From contig JAJISK010000006.1 of assembly GCA_022848785.1 (NCBI GenBank), positions 1-20,343 on the forward strand: a stretch of 20,343 nt of DNA, in the 5' to 3' direction. Positions within the stretch are counted from its first letter, which is position 1. Each line of letters begins with the position of its first letter. This document shows positions 1 through 6,875 of the stretch, one piece after another. This DNA is from Thermoplasmatota archaeon. Its GTDB lineage: Archaea; Thermoplasmatota; Thermoplasmata; RBG-16-68-12; JAJISG01. The position numbers and the translations under genes were made by a program. The notes below the pieces were generated by a model. The model saw only the letters and a program-made list of their open reading frames with translations, was not told where the DNA came from and did no database searches.

Positions 1-166
1 CTCGCTTGCACGAGGCCGCGTCTCGATGGAGGGGGGACTTTCCTCAGCGCCCGGAGGCACCGTCAGCCGCCCGCCGTCTCCTGGCGAAGGGGGATCACGT
101 AGGGCGAGTAAAAGCCTTCCGGAAGGCCTCCCGTGAGAGCGCAGACCCTGGCCATGCGTTACCGGC
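1..166. other. Flank without a confident gene
   Basis: I see no convincing gene here. A plus-strand frame is open from the left edge to 281, but it runs antisense through the end of the ZIP gene, has no recognisable domain and is rich in Arg, Ala and Pro as expected for a shadow frame in GC-rich DNA. The one structured element is the palindrome at 114-127, listed separately as a possible terminator. Confidence 0.4.
109..127 (-). terminator. Possible terminator after the ZIP gene
   Basis: GCCTTCCGGAAGGC at 114-127 is a perfect 14-base palindrome lying 40 bases past the ZIP stop codon. Read on the minus strand it is followed directly by TTTTAC, giving a short GC stem plus a T-run. Archaeal termination depends mainly on oligo-T, so the T-run is the relevant part. 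The stem has almost no loop, which weakens the hairpin reading. Confidence 0.35.
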
Positions 167-886
167 TCAGGGAAGGGATGTGATCAGAACCTCCCCAACC
201 ATGCCCAGGAGGAATCCGGCGATTGCACCCAGCGCGGGGAGCCAGTGTCCCTCGTATTTGGCCATGGGGGCGACGTCTTGAAAGACGGTGTAAAGAATCC
301 CCCCCGCCGCGAAGAGGAACATCCAACCTACGATGCGAGCCTGGCCACCGAAGAGGAAAAAGCCCAATAATGCCGCGATGGGCCCAAGAATCGCCACGAC
401 GCCCAGAATGGCGAGGCAGCGTCGCGCCGTGCGGCCTCCCTCCTTGAGCTCACGATAGGAGTTGAATCCCTCCGGGAGGTTCTGGGTGCCGATGAGGAAG
501 GCGAGAAGGGGGCCCAGCGGCCCACCCGCGGCGAAGGCCGCACCCAAGGCGATGGATTCCGGGATGTAGTCGGCGACCAGGTTAATCGACTGAGCGGCCA
601 TCTGGCCGCGCATCTCGATGGCCCGATTGATCGCGAGAAAGACCAGGGCTCCGGAGGAGAAGGCCAGGATGGCCTCGGGAAGACTCAGGGCCTCGAGGCC
701 TAGAGGCACGAGGACGAGGGCCACGGCGGACAAGACGACTCCGCCCCCGAAGGCCACGAGGAAATAGAGGACCTCCAATCGGAAGTGGCCCATCCTGAGA
801 CGCTCTCGGTAGGCGAAGAGGCCGCCGACCGGAATGGCAGCTCCCGCCAACGAGGCGAGAAGGAGGAGGGTCGGGAGCTCACTCAT
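167..886 (-). CDS. ZIP-family metal transporter
   Basis: Predicted polytopic membrane protein of 239 residues, the usual size of prokaryotic ZIP (ZupT/ZRT-IRT-like) transporters, which carry Zn2+, Fe2+ or Mn2+ into the cytoplasm. About seven to eight hydrophobic segments are visible. The two signature helices are recognisable as DYIPESIALGAAFA (106-119) and QNLPEGFNSY (135-144), matching the TM4/TM5 metal-site motifs (H/N)xxPEG. Both leading positions differ from the usual His: Asp106 and Gln135. The family's variable His-rich loop is absent; the loop between the third and fourth segments is short. The ATG is 18 bases after the stop of the flavin oxidoreductase gene, so the two are probably co-transcribed. 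Family assignment is firm; the metal and the direction of transport are not known from sequence. Confidence 0.85.
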   Translation of the reverse strand: MSELPTLLLLASLAGAAIPVGGLFAYRERLRMGHFRLEVLYFLVAFGGGVVLSAVALVLVPLGLEALSLPEAILAFSSGALVFLAINRAIEMRGQMAAQSINLVADYIPESIALGAAFAAGGPLGPLLAFLIGTQNLPEGFNSYRELKEGGRTARRCLAILGVVAILGPIAALLGFFLFGGQARIVGWMFLFAAGGILYTVFQDVAPMAKYEGHWLPALGAIAGFLLGMVGEVLITSLP

Positions 887-904
887 GGAACGGACATCTT
901 GTGC

Positions 905-2335
905 TTACCGCGCGGCAAGCCCGTGCTCGTGTAGGACATGCTGATACTGAGCCGGCGTCAGAAGGGTCCACAAGGAACGCTCCACGACCTCACTCAGGGC
1001 GGGGTGGATGTGCATCCCGTTCACGATGGGCAGCGCGCTCCGGTCCTCCGTGTACATGAGGTTGATGACCTCCTGGATGAGGACGGAGGCCTGGGGTCCG
1101 ATGATGTGGGCCCCCAGGATGCTGTACGTCTCCCGCTCCAGGATGATCTTGACGAAGGCGTCCTTGACGGCCATCGCCTCGCCCTTCGCCGCGTCCTCGT
1201 ACCGATAGAAGCCGATGCCGACCTTGTCCTCCCCGTACTCGGCCACGGCCTCCTTCTCCCTCATACCCGCACCGGCCACCTCCGGGTACGTGAACACGGC
1301 ATGGGGGATCGCGTGGTAGTCGGGGTGGGTCTCGTGTCTGAGGACGGCGTTGTAGTAGGCCACCGTCGCCTCGTAGTTGGCCGTATGCTTGAAGTGGTGG
1401 CGCCCCAAGGCGTCCCCGAGGGCGTAGACGTTGGGCTGCGAGGTCTGGAGGTGCTCGTCCACGACGATCCACCCACGGTCGTCCGTCTTGATGCCACCCT
1501 TCTCCAGGTGGAGCCGATGGGTCGTGGGGCCGCGTCCCGCAGCCACGAGGATCTCGTCCGCCGTGACGGTCCGTTCCTCCCCGTTGTCTCGATCCACGGC
1601 CACGAGCTGCTTCTTTCCGCCGCCCTCCCGCGCCGCGCGAACTTCGTGATTCGTGAGGATGGTCATGTGCTTCTCGAGCTCTCGCTTCGCCAGGGCGGAA
1701 ATCTCCGGCTCCTCCTGGGGAAGAAACTGAGGATTCCGGCCGAGAATCGTGACCTCCGACCCCATGGCCGCGAGGAAGTGGCCGTACTCGGCCGCGATGA
1801 AGCCGCCCCCGATGACCGCGGCGGTCTGCGGAAGCTCCGTGATGTGAAGGAAGGAGTCGCTCGTGAGGTATCCCACCTCTTCCAAACCCTCAATCGGAGG
1901 GATGATCGGCTCGGAGCCCGCCCCCAGGAAGATGAGGTCGGAATGGATGGTCTGCCCCGCCACCTCCATGGTGTAGGGCTCCACGAAATGGGCCTCTTCG
2001 TGGTAGTAATCGATGTTCTCGGACTCGGTGAGGCCCCGTTCGATTCGTGCAATATCGGCGTCGATGATGGAGCGCATCCGCCCCATCACCTGCGCAAAGT
2101 CAACCTTCTGGACCTTTGCGGTGATCCCGAAGAGGCCGGCCCGCTCGACGGTCCGAATGACCTCCGCCGGGTACAGGAGGATCTTCGAGGGGATGCACCC
2201 CCGGGTCATGCAGATCCCGCCGGCCTCATCCTTGTCGATCACGGCGGCCTGGGTCTCCGGGTCTCGAGTGATTATTCCGTCGATGACGTGCATGACGGAT
2301 CCGGTCCCGATGGCGATGACGTCGTACTCCTTCAC
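905..2335 (-). CDS. Pyridine nucleotide-disulfide oxidoreductase (mycothione reductase / dihydrolipoamide dehydrogenase type)
   Basis: Cytoplasmic FAD flavoprotein of 476 residues, full length for the class I disulfide reductases. Visible in order: N-terminal FAD-binding motif GTGSVM (10-15), redox-active disulfide C42-x4-C47 in GGICMTRGCIPSK, NAD(P)-binding GGGFIAAEYG (176-185) with Arg200 after the second strand, second FAD motif NVYALGDA (302-309), and dimerisation domain with the active-site base pair H444/E449 in HPALSE. The first motif lacks the third Gly of GxGxxG; GTGSxx is typical of mycothione reductases, and PALxEVVE near the C-terminus also resembles them. No 2-oxoacid dehydrogenase genes are nearby, which argues against an E3-only role, but mycothiol is not known from archaea, so the substrate is unknown. 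Start is GTG, with the weak purine run GAGAGG upstream. The ZIP gene follows after 18 bases. Confidence 0.88.
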   Translation of the reverse strand: MKEYDVIAIGTGSVMHVIDGIITRDPETQAAVIDKDEAGGICMTRGCIPSKILLYPAEVIRTVERAGLFGITAKVQKVDFAQVMGRMRSIIDADIARIERGLTESENIDYYHEEAHFVEPYTMEVAGQTIHSDLIFLGAGSEPIIPPIEGLEEVGYLTSDSFLHITELPQTAAVIGGGFIAAEYGHFLAAMGSEVTILGRNPQFLPQEEPEISALAKRELEKHMTILTNHEVRAAREGGGKKQLVAVDRDNGEERTVTADEILVAAGRGPTTHRLHLEKGGIKTDDRGWIVVDEHLQTSQPNVYALGDALGRHHFKHTANYEATVAYYNAVLRHETHPDYHAIPHAVFTYPEVAGAGMREKEAVAEYGEDKVGIGFYRYEDAAKGEAMAVKDAFVKIILERETYSILGAHIIGPQASVLIQEVINLMYTEDRSALPIVNGMHIHPALSEVVERSLWTLLTPAQYQHVLHEHGLAAR

Positions 2336-2368
2336 GATCGGATGCCTCTCGTCGCGAGCCGGCCGGTG

Positions 2369-2387
2369 CTAGAAAACGCTTTGCTAG
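2369..2387. promoter_or_regulatory. Dyad-symmetric operator candidate upstream of the oxidoreductase-ZIP pair
   Basis: CTAGAAAACGCTTTGCTAG is an imperfect palindrome of the form CTAG-N-AAA-N3-TTT-N-CTAG; 14 of 19 positions are symmetric. It lies in the 77-base gap between the P-loop gene and the oxidoreductase and is the only AT-rich stretch there, so it would overlap any TATA element serving the downstream pair (33-50 bases before the GTG). Its role as operator is inferred from symmetry and position only. Confidence 0.4.
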
Positions 2388-2412
2388 TTGGTTGGAGGCG
2401 GGTGGGACGGCG

Positions 2413-3249
2413 CTATCCTCCCTTCCAGAGGACCTCGAGAATGGAGGCGTAGGCCTCCTGCAGGCGGGTTTCGTCGTTCCGCTCATCGGAGGAGAGCTGA
2501 GGCAACCGAAAGCTTTGCATGGGCTTCACGTAGCGCAGGAGGCCGGCCATGGTCCCTCCTCCAACCACCTCCTGCGCCTTGGCGACGTCCTGCGGGTCAA
2601 AGAGGAAGGCCGCGCCTCCTCCGACGGAGATCATGAGGTCGACCTCCCCCGGCTCCAGGCGGAGGGGCCAGATCGTATCGCTTTGGCTCTCGAGGAGAAG
2701 GTGTTCGTGCTTGGCCGACACGGCCTCGAACACCTCTCGGATGGGCTCGTCCACGGAGGCCAGGCCCTCGGTGACCGGGGAGGAGTGGAAGGGCGTCGTC
2801 TGATCCGCCTTCGCGACCAGGCTGTCGAGGAACTCGGGTGGGGCCACGAACAGATGGGGACGACGATTTACGAACAGGGTGCTGTGGCCACGGGCGTCCG
2901 TGAGGCGCTCCGCGAGAATCCCGTCCTCCGTGTCCCCCAGCATGTGCTCCTCTTCCTCCTTCAGGCGCAGCGTGTCGAGGGGGCAGACCATCTGATGGTA
3001 GGGATTGAGAAGAGACACTTCCGGGGGATCTCGACTCAAAGCGTGGAGTGTGACGGCGTCCAGACTGACCAGGAGTCCCATTTCCTGGACCGCTCGGGAG
3101 TGATCGTAGTGTTCCCAATAGTTATGGGCCGAGCGGGGTTTCATCGCGACAAAATCGTCTCCCGCCTCCCTCGCGCGGAGAAGAATCGCGCGGCCGAGGG
3201 TCGTCTTACCCGCGTGGTAGGCCATGAGACCGTTGACGAGGATGAGCAT
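2413..3249 (-). CDS. Predicted P-loop nucleotide-binding protein, function unknown
   Basis: Soluble protein of 278 residues. The N-terminus reads as strand plus P-loop: MLILVNG followed by LMAYHAGKTTLGRAIL, giving AGKTT at 13-17. It departs from the classic Walker A GxxxxGK[ST], because the glycine expected five residues before GKT is Met9. This resembles uncharacterised archaeal P-loop ATPase/GTPase or kinase families. The remainder has conserved-looking patches (MKPRSAHNYWEHYDH, residues 36-50; MISVGGGAAFLF near residue 205) but no domain I can name. Its ATG shares one base with the TGA of the upstream cyclo-ligase gene (TGATG), so translation is coupled and a linked role, perhaps in cofactor metabolism, is a reasonable inference. 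The substrate is unknown. Confidence 0.7.
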   Translation of the reverse strand: MLILVNGLMAYHAGKTTLGRAILLRAREAGDDFVAMKPRSAHNYWEHYDHSRAVQEMGLLVSLDAVTLHALSRDPPEVSLLNPYHQMVCPLDTLRLKEEEEHMLGDTEDGILAERLTDARGHSTLFVNRRPHLFVAPPEFLDSLVAKADQTTPFHSSPVTEGLASVDEPIREVFEAVSAKHEHLLLESQSDTIWPLRLEPGEVDLMISVGGGAAFLFDPQDVAKAQEVVGGGTMAGLLRYVKPMQSFRLPQLSSDERNDETRLQEAYASILEVLWKGG

Positions 3250-3923
3250 CAGGTCCCTCCGGAGGCCGGATCCCGTTCCACAAGGCTCCGAAGTAGGGGG
3301 ATGGCCTTAATCTTCGCCTCAGGGAGAAGATCCCAATCGATCCCGTCCGGCCGCACGTGAGTGGACATCGTAGGGAGGACTTGTTCGGGGAACGCTACAT
3401 AGTCGACCGGAATGTCGTGCTCGAGCATGGGAATCGCCCCACGGACGAGCTGCAGCGGGTGCACCGTCGTGACGATGGGGGCGGCCTCCTGAACGAACTC
3501 GAAGGTTCGCCCTAGGGCGTGTTCCAGGTCGGAGTAACCGCCGCCCTTCCCGAGCCTGCCGCCCCTCGCATTCACGGCGACGGATCCGGTGAGGACAAGA
3601 TCAATCGGAGGGATGTGCTTCGGATGAACGGGCCTGCCGAGGGCGAAGGCCCCCTTGATCGTGGCTGCCCGCTCGGGGGAATCGAGGCGCCTTGGATCCA
3701 ACTCGACGAAGGCCTCCACCTGGGTCAAGCGAGGAACCGCCATGTACAGGATCTTGCCAGCCCGGAGCGCCAGGCGCCGAGCCCAACGCTGCGGGCTGTC
3801 CGGGTTCGCCTTGATGGCCCTCGCGTCCGCCCTCACATCGAGCTCCGACAGCATTTCCGCGGCGTCCCTCGACCCTTCGAAATTGGGGATTCTGCCCTTG
3901 GCCGGCCACGGGAACCGGGCCAC
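3249..3923 (-). CDS. 5-formyltetrahydrofolate cyclo-ligase family protein; N-terminus incomplete in this frame
   Basis: Member of the 5-FTHF cyclo-ligase fold (methenyl-THF synthetase), which in bacteria and eukaryotes converts 5-formyl-THF plus ATP to 5,10-methenyl-THF. The diagnostic stretch is GSVAVNARGGRLGKGGGYSD, corresponding to the family's G-x-RLGxGGGYYD phosphate/substrate loop, followed by a conserved-looking VTTVHPLQ. RFPWPAKGRIPNF near the N-terminus is typical of the archaeal branch, whose true activity is less certain. The first usual start codon is GTG at 3923, but the frame upstream continues with family-like sequence (KSEIRNRIWTRLETEG, encoded by 3924-3971) and has no ATG/GTG/TTG before the stop at 4026-4028. 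Removing one base from the C5 run at 3985-3989 would bring ATG at 4008 into frame. The stop overlaps the next gene's start. Confidence 0.8.
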   Translation of the reverse strand: MARFPWPAKGRIPNFEGSRDAAEMLSELDVRADARAIKANPDSPQRWARRLALRAGKILYMAVPRLTQVEAFVELDPRRLDSPERAATIKGAFALGRPVHPKHIPPIDLVLTGSVAVNARGGRLGKGGGYSDLEHALGRTFEFVQEAAPIVTTVHPLQLVRGAIPMLEHDIPVDYVAFPEQVLPTMSTHVRPDGIDWDLLPEAKIKAIPLLRSLVERDPASGGT

Positions 3924-4052
3924 CCCCTCCGTCTCGAGTCGGGTCCAGATCCGGTTCCGAATCTCGCTCTTTCGCGTGGGACCACCCCCGCTGGGCCAAC
4001 GATGCCATCGAGGCAGAGCCCTTACTTAGGGATCGATCCTCGCCGGCTCAAC

Positions 4053-4080
4053 CTTTAACCAGCCCGCGGTTTAGAACCGC
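4053..4080 (+). promoter_or_regulatory. Promoter and inverted-repeat operator of the MFS gene
   Basis: CTTTAACC at 4053-4060 sits about 27 bases before the GTG start, the spacing of a TATA box on a leaderless archaeal mRNA. Between it and the start, GCGGTTTAGAACCGC (4066-4080) is a perfect inverted repeat with 6-base arms and a 3-base centre, ending two bases before the GTG. A protein bound there would cover the predicted transcription start. The operator role is inferred. Confidence 0.5.
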
Positions 4081-4082
4081 TC

Positions 4083-5279
4083 GTGGCTTCCGACCGGAGG
4101 GCGCTTGTGGCCATGGGCCTGTATCACGCGGCCAACGACGGAACCGTCGTGGCGATTCCCGCCCTCTTCCCCCTTCTTCTCGCGGAAAACGTCCTGACGA
4201 ATTTCACCCAGATCGGGATTCTTCTTGCCGCCGCCCTCGGGGTCACAGTGGTCCTTCAGATCGTCTTTGGCACCTGGAGCGATCGCGGCCCCACGCGCCT
4301 CCTCCTTCCCGCCGGGATGGTCATCCTGGGCGTGGCCTCCCTCTTCACCGCGTTGGCCCAGACCTTTGCCGTGCTTCTTCTCTTCGTCGCCATCGGGCGG
4401 ATCGGGGCGAGCGTCTACCACCCGGTAGGCATTTCCTGGGTCGGCAGGGTGTTCAAACGAGACATCGACCACGCCATGGGCTTCCAAAGCGCCCTGGGTG
4501 ACCTGGGTGTCATCGTGGCCTTCGCCTCCTCGGGCTATCTGGGCCTCCTGTTCGGGTGGCAGGTCCCCCTGCTCCTCTGGGGCGGATTCGCCCTCGTTGC
4601 GGCCCTCGTGGGATATCTTCTCTCCCGCGGGGTGGCTTCGGAGTCCGCCATCAAAGGGGCTCCGAGAACGCCACCGTGGACGCAGATCCTCCGGCGGGTG
4701 GCCCTCTGGATTGTGCCTCTGAGCATCGGGGGGGCCGCCTACACGATCACGATAGGCTTCGGGAACTCCCTCCTCGTCCAGCGGCTTGCTTTCACGGAGG
4801 ACACGGCGAACTTCGTCATTGCCCTCTGGATCGCGGCGGGTGTCTTCGCTGCCTACTACTACGGCCGCATCAGCGCGGCCCTCGGTCGGTTCCGTTCCCT
4901 CCTCATGGCCTACTTCATCGTGGGCATCGCCGGGCTGGTACTGAGCTTGACCCCGCCACCCGCCCTCCTCATCCCGACATTCCTGTTGTTCGGCGTCGGC
5001 CTCTTCATCACCTACCCCGCTCTCTTCGCCTTTATCTCGGAATCGACAGAGGACGTGATCGGAGGGGCCACGTTCGGCATCGTCTTTGGGTTGCAGCTCG
5101 TGGGGGGTGCTATCGCCGGGTATGCGGCCGGCGTGATGGCGGATGCGTTCGGCATCCACACGCCGTTCCTCCTCCTGATGGGTCTGGGCTTTGCCGGCTT
5201 CCTGCTCCTCTGGGGCGCGACCCCCGCCGACTTACGGAACCAGCGTCCCGGGAAGGACATATCCGAGCCGACCGGCTGA
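4083..5279 (+). CDS. MFS transporter, fosmidomycin-resistance (Fsr)-like efflux protein
   Basis: Integral membrane protein of 398 residues with about twelve hydrophobic helices, full length for the major facilitator superfamily. The N-terminal YHAANDG (14-20), the MFS motif-A version GTWSDRGPTR (63-72) after TM2, and GASVYHPVG (108-116) in TM4 are the features that recall the Fsr group of proton-driven drug exporters, where HxxND and (F/Y)HPxG are characteristic. A cytoplasmic break falls around residues 195-215 between the two six-helix halves. Substrate cannot be read from sequence; small organic anion or drug export is the best guess. The start is GTG, chosen because a TATA-like box lies 27 bases upstream and no Shine-Dalgarno sequence exists. 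It is divergent from the cyclo-ligase operon and 30 bases from the convergent gene at 5310. Confidence 0.85.
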   Translation: MASDRRALVAMGLYHAANDGTVVAIPALFPLLLAENVLTNFTQIGILLAAALGVTVVLQIVFGTWSDRGPTRLLLPAGMVILGVASLFTALAQTFAVLLLFVAIGRIGASVYHPVGISWVGRVFKRDIDHAMGFQSALGDLGVIVAFASSGYLGLLFGWQVPLLLWGGFALVAALVGYLLSRGVASESAIKGAPRTPPWTQILRRVALWIVPLSIGGAAYTITIGFGNSLLVQRLAFTEDTANFVIALWIAAGVFAAYYYGRISAALGRFRSLLMAYFIVGIAGLVLSLTPPPALLIPTFLLFGVGLFITYPALFAFISESTEDVIGGATFGIVFGLQLVGGAIAGYAAGVMADAFGIHTPFLLLMGLGFAGFLLLWGATPADLRNQRPGKDISEPTG

Positions 5280-5309
5280 TCGACGCCTCTAGGGGTGGCC
5301 TTCCCACGC

Positions 5310-5738
5310 TCAGGAGCCCGGGGGTTGCCCCTTTTTCGCAAGACCCCGTGCGTAGATCGCCAGGAACAGCCCGACGACGACGACAAGCGTGTTCCCGGAC
5401 AGCGTGGCGTTTCGTCCCAGGATCGAGGTGATCAGGTAGATCAGGACGGAGAGGAGGCTGAACCCGACGGCGAACCCGATCAGGAGTCGGCCGGTCCTCG
5501 TGTGGTCCCGGAGGAAGAGGATCCCGGCGACGATCGCCGCCAGCCCCCCAAGAGACGCGATTAGCAGGACGAATAGGCCCAGGGCGCGGATGAGGGCCGT
5601 GGCAGCGGGAAGGAGGGAGGCGAGGAGGGAGAGAATCGACTCCCAGAAGCCCACTGCAGAGAAGTGACCGACCTCAAGGAGGATGCCCCCGAGGATCGCC
5701 CAGACTCCGGCCCCTCGCACCCGACGCGAGGCGGTCAT
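5310..5738 (-). CDS. Small four-helix membrane protein, function unknown
   Basis: Protein of 142 residues with four predicted transmembrane helices, roughly residues 11-30, 48-76 (long or paired with a re-entrant stretch), 86-107 and 117-131, and a short basic C-terminal tail (ARGLAKKGQ). The start is fixed by the overlap with tyrS: its ATG and the tyrS TGA share the four bases ATGA (5735-5738), so it should be translated by termination-reinitiation. A longer in-frame extension into tyrS is Pro/Gly/Arg-rich shadow sequence and was rejected. I do not recognise the family. Co-transcription with tyrS may only reflect genome packing. Confidence 0.72.
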   Translation of the reverse strand: MTASRRVRGAGVWAILGGILLEVGHFSAVGFWESILSLLASLLPAATALIRALGLFVLLIASLGGLAAIVAGILFLRDHTRTGRLLIGFAVGFSLLSVLIYLITSILGRNATLSGNTLVVVVGLFLAIYARGLAKKGQPPGS

Positions 5739-6781
5739 GCGTCCACGAGTTCCTGGACCTTCCGCAGCCCCTCGGGATGACGCTCGAAGTAGGAGCGTGC
5801 GGGTTCCAGCAGTTGGGTCAGGTGGCGCGCCGCCGCGGCCTTGAGGTCCTTGGGGTGGAGATCCCCCTTGCGGTAATCCGCCTCCAAGGCCGAGTACGCC
5901 TCGTACGTCACGTCCCCACCGTGGCGGTCCTCGCGCTCCACGGTAAGGGGTGCAGAGCGGGGGAACAGGAGGAAGCGGTAGAACTCCAGAAGGGGATTCC
6001 CTTGGACTTCCCGAGGGGGGCCGTAGGCCCGGTCGACCTTTTCGGCGATTGTTTCGGGCGTGTCGTGGATGAAAATGCTCGTCTCGGGACGAGACTTGCT
6101 CATCTTGGAGTCCCAGGAATCCATCCGCCCGCCCCCCTGCAGCCCCGTGAGGAGGGGGGTATGGAGGGCCACGACCTGCTTCCACCCCAGCTTCGGCGCG
6201 ACCTCCCGGTAGAGCATGTGGGCATGGCGCTGGTCCATCCCCCCGTACGCGAGGTCCAGGTCGAGGGTATGGATGTCCGTGACCTGCATCGCGGGGTAGA
6301 AGAGCTTGGAGGCGTCCAGATCTGCCTCCTCCTCCTTCCGCCCCATGATGTCCAGGGCGCGCCGGATGCGTGCGAGGGTAGAGGCCTTCGCGACCCGCAG
6401 AACGTTACGCCAATACCCCTCCTCTTGGACGAGGTCGCTGGCGTACACGAAGCGGACCGAGTCCGGCACACCGAGGGCCCCGTAGGCCTCGACAAAGTAG
6501 GACGCACAGCGTCGGATGGCCTCCCAATCCCCTCCGAACTTGTCGTTGATGTAGGCGTGCCAATCGGCCAGGAGGACGGTCATATCGAATCCCGCCTCCA
6601 CCAGGTCCTTCATCTTGTCGGCCACCATCGGGCCGGTTCCGAGGTGCAAGAAACCGCTGGGCTCAAGGCCGATGTACGCCCGGGGCTTCCCGCCGCCCTC
6701 GAGCAGGGCCCCTAGCTCGGCCTCCGTCACCACCTCGACGGTGTTTTGGAGAACACGCTCGCGGCGTGGGACGGGCGACAT
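5735..6781 (-). CDS. tyrS: Tyrosyl-tRNA synthetase, archaeal type
   Basis: Class I aminoacyl-tRNA synthetase charging tRNA(Tyr) with tyrosine in the cytoplasm. The 348-residue length matches the compact archaeal/eukaryal-type TyrRS that lacks the bacterial S4 domain. Visible: GLEPSGFLHLGT (38-49), whose HLGT is the HIGH-motif equivalent; LLADWHAYINDKF (70-82); YGGMDQRHAHML (179-190), the tyrosine-recognition region; and a classical KMSKS loop at 226-230. These favour TyrRS over the related archaeal TrpRS. The ATG at 6781 lies 27 bases after ATTAAA (minus strand TTTAAT, 6805-6810), so the mRNA is likely leaderless. It is divergent from the unknown gene at 6876 and overlaps the following small membrane protein gene by four bases. 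Confidence 0.95.
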   Translation of the reverse strand: MSPVPRRERVLQNTVEVVTEAELGALLEGGGKPRAYIGLEPSGFLHLGTGPMVADKMKDLVEAGFDMTVLLADWHAYINDKFGGDWEAIRRCASYFVEAYGALGVPDSVRFVYASDLVQEEGYWRNVLRVAKASTLARIRRALDIMGRKEEEADLDASKLFYPAMQVTDIHTLDLDLAYGGMDQRHAHMLYREVAPKLGWKQVVALHTPLLTGLQGGGRMDSWDSKMSKSRPETSIFIHDTPETIAEKVDRAYGPPREVQGNPLLEFYRFLLFPRSAPLTVEREDRHGGDVTYEAYSALEADYRKGDLHPKDLKAAAARHLTQLLEPARSYFERHPEGLRKVQELVDA

Positions 6782-6804
6782 GCGAGGGGCTAGAAGGCGT
6801 ATCG

Positions 6805-6852
6805 ATTAAAGGTTTCACGGGAGAGAGGGCGGCGGCATCTGGAGGGTTTATA
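6805..6852. promoter_or_regulatory. Divergent promoter region of tyrS and the 511-residue protein
   Basis: Two TATA-like boxes face outward. TTTAAT on the minus strand (6805-6810) is about 27 bases from the tyrS ATG, and TTTATA on the plus strand (6847-6852) is centred 26 bases before the GTG at 6876. Neither start codon has a Shine-Dalgarno sequence, so both mRNAs are predicted to be leaderless. Confidence 0.6.
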
Positions 6853-6875
6853 CCGGTATCCTGAATCGTCTCCCT

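Noticed and set aside
938..2452. 504-codon plus-strand frame opposite the oxidoreductase gene
   Set aside because: It is antisense to a gene with intact catalytic motifs, and its His/Asp/Arg/Leu-rich composition is typical of shadow frames in GC-rich DNA.
4071..5159. 362-codon minus-strand frame opposite the MFS gene
   Set aside because: Extremely Glu/Asp/Gly/Arg-rich with no domain; it is the complement of membrane-helix codons.
5739..6185. N-terminal extension of the small membrane protein into tyrS
   Set aside because: The extension is Pro/Gly/Arg-rich shadow sequence, while the ATGA overlap gives a natural start at 5738.
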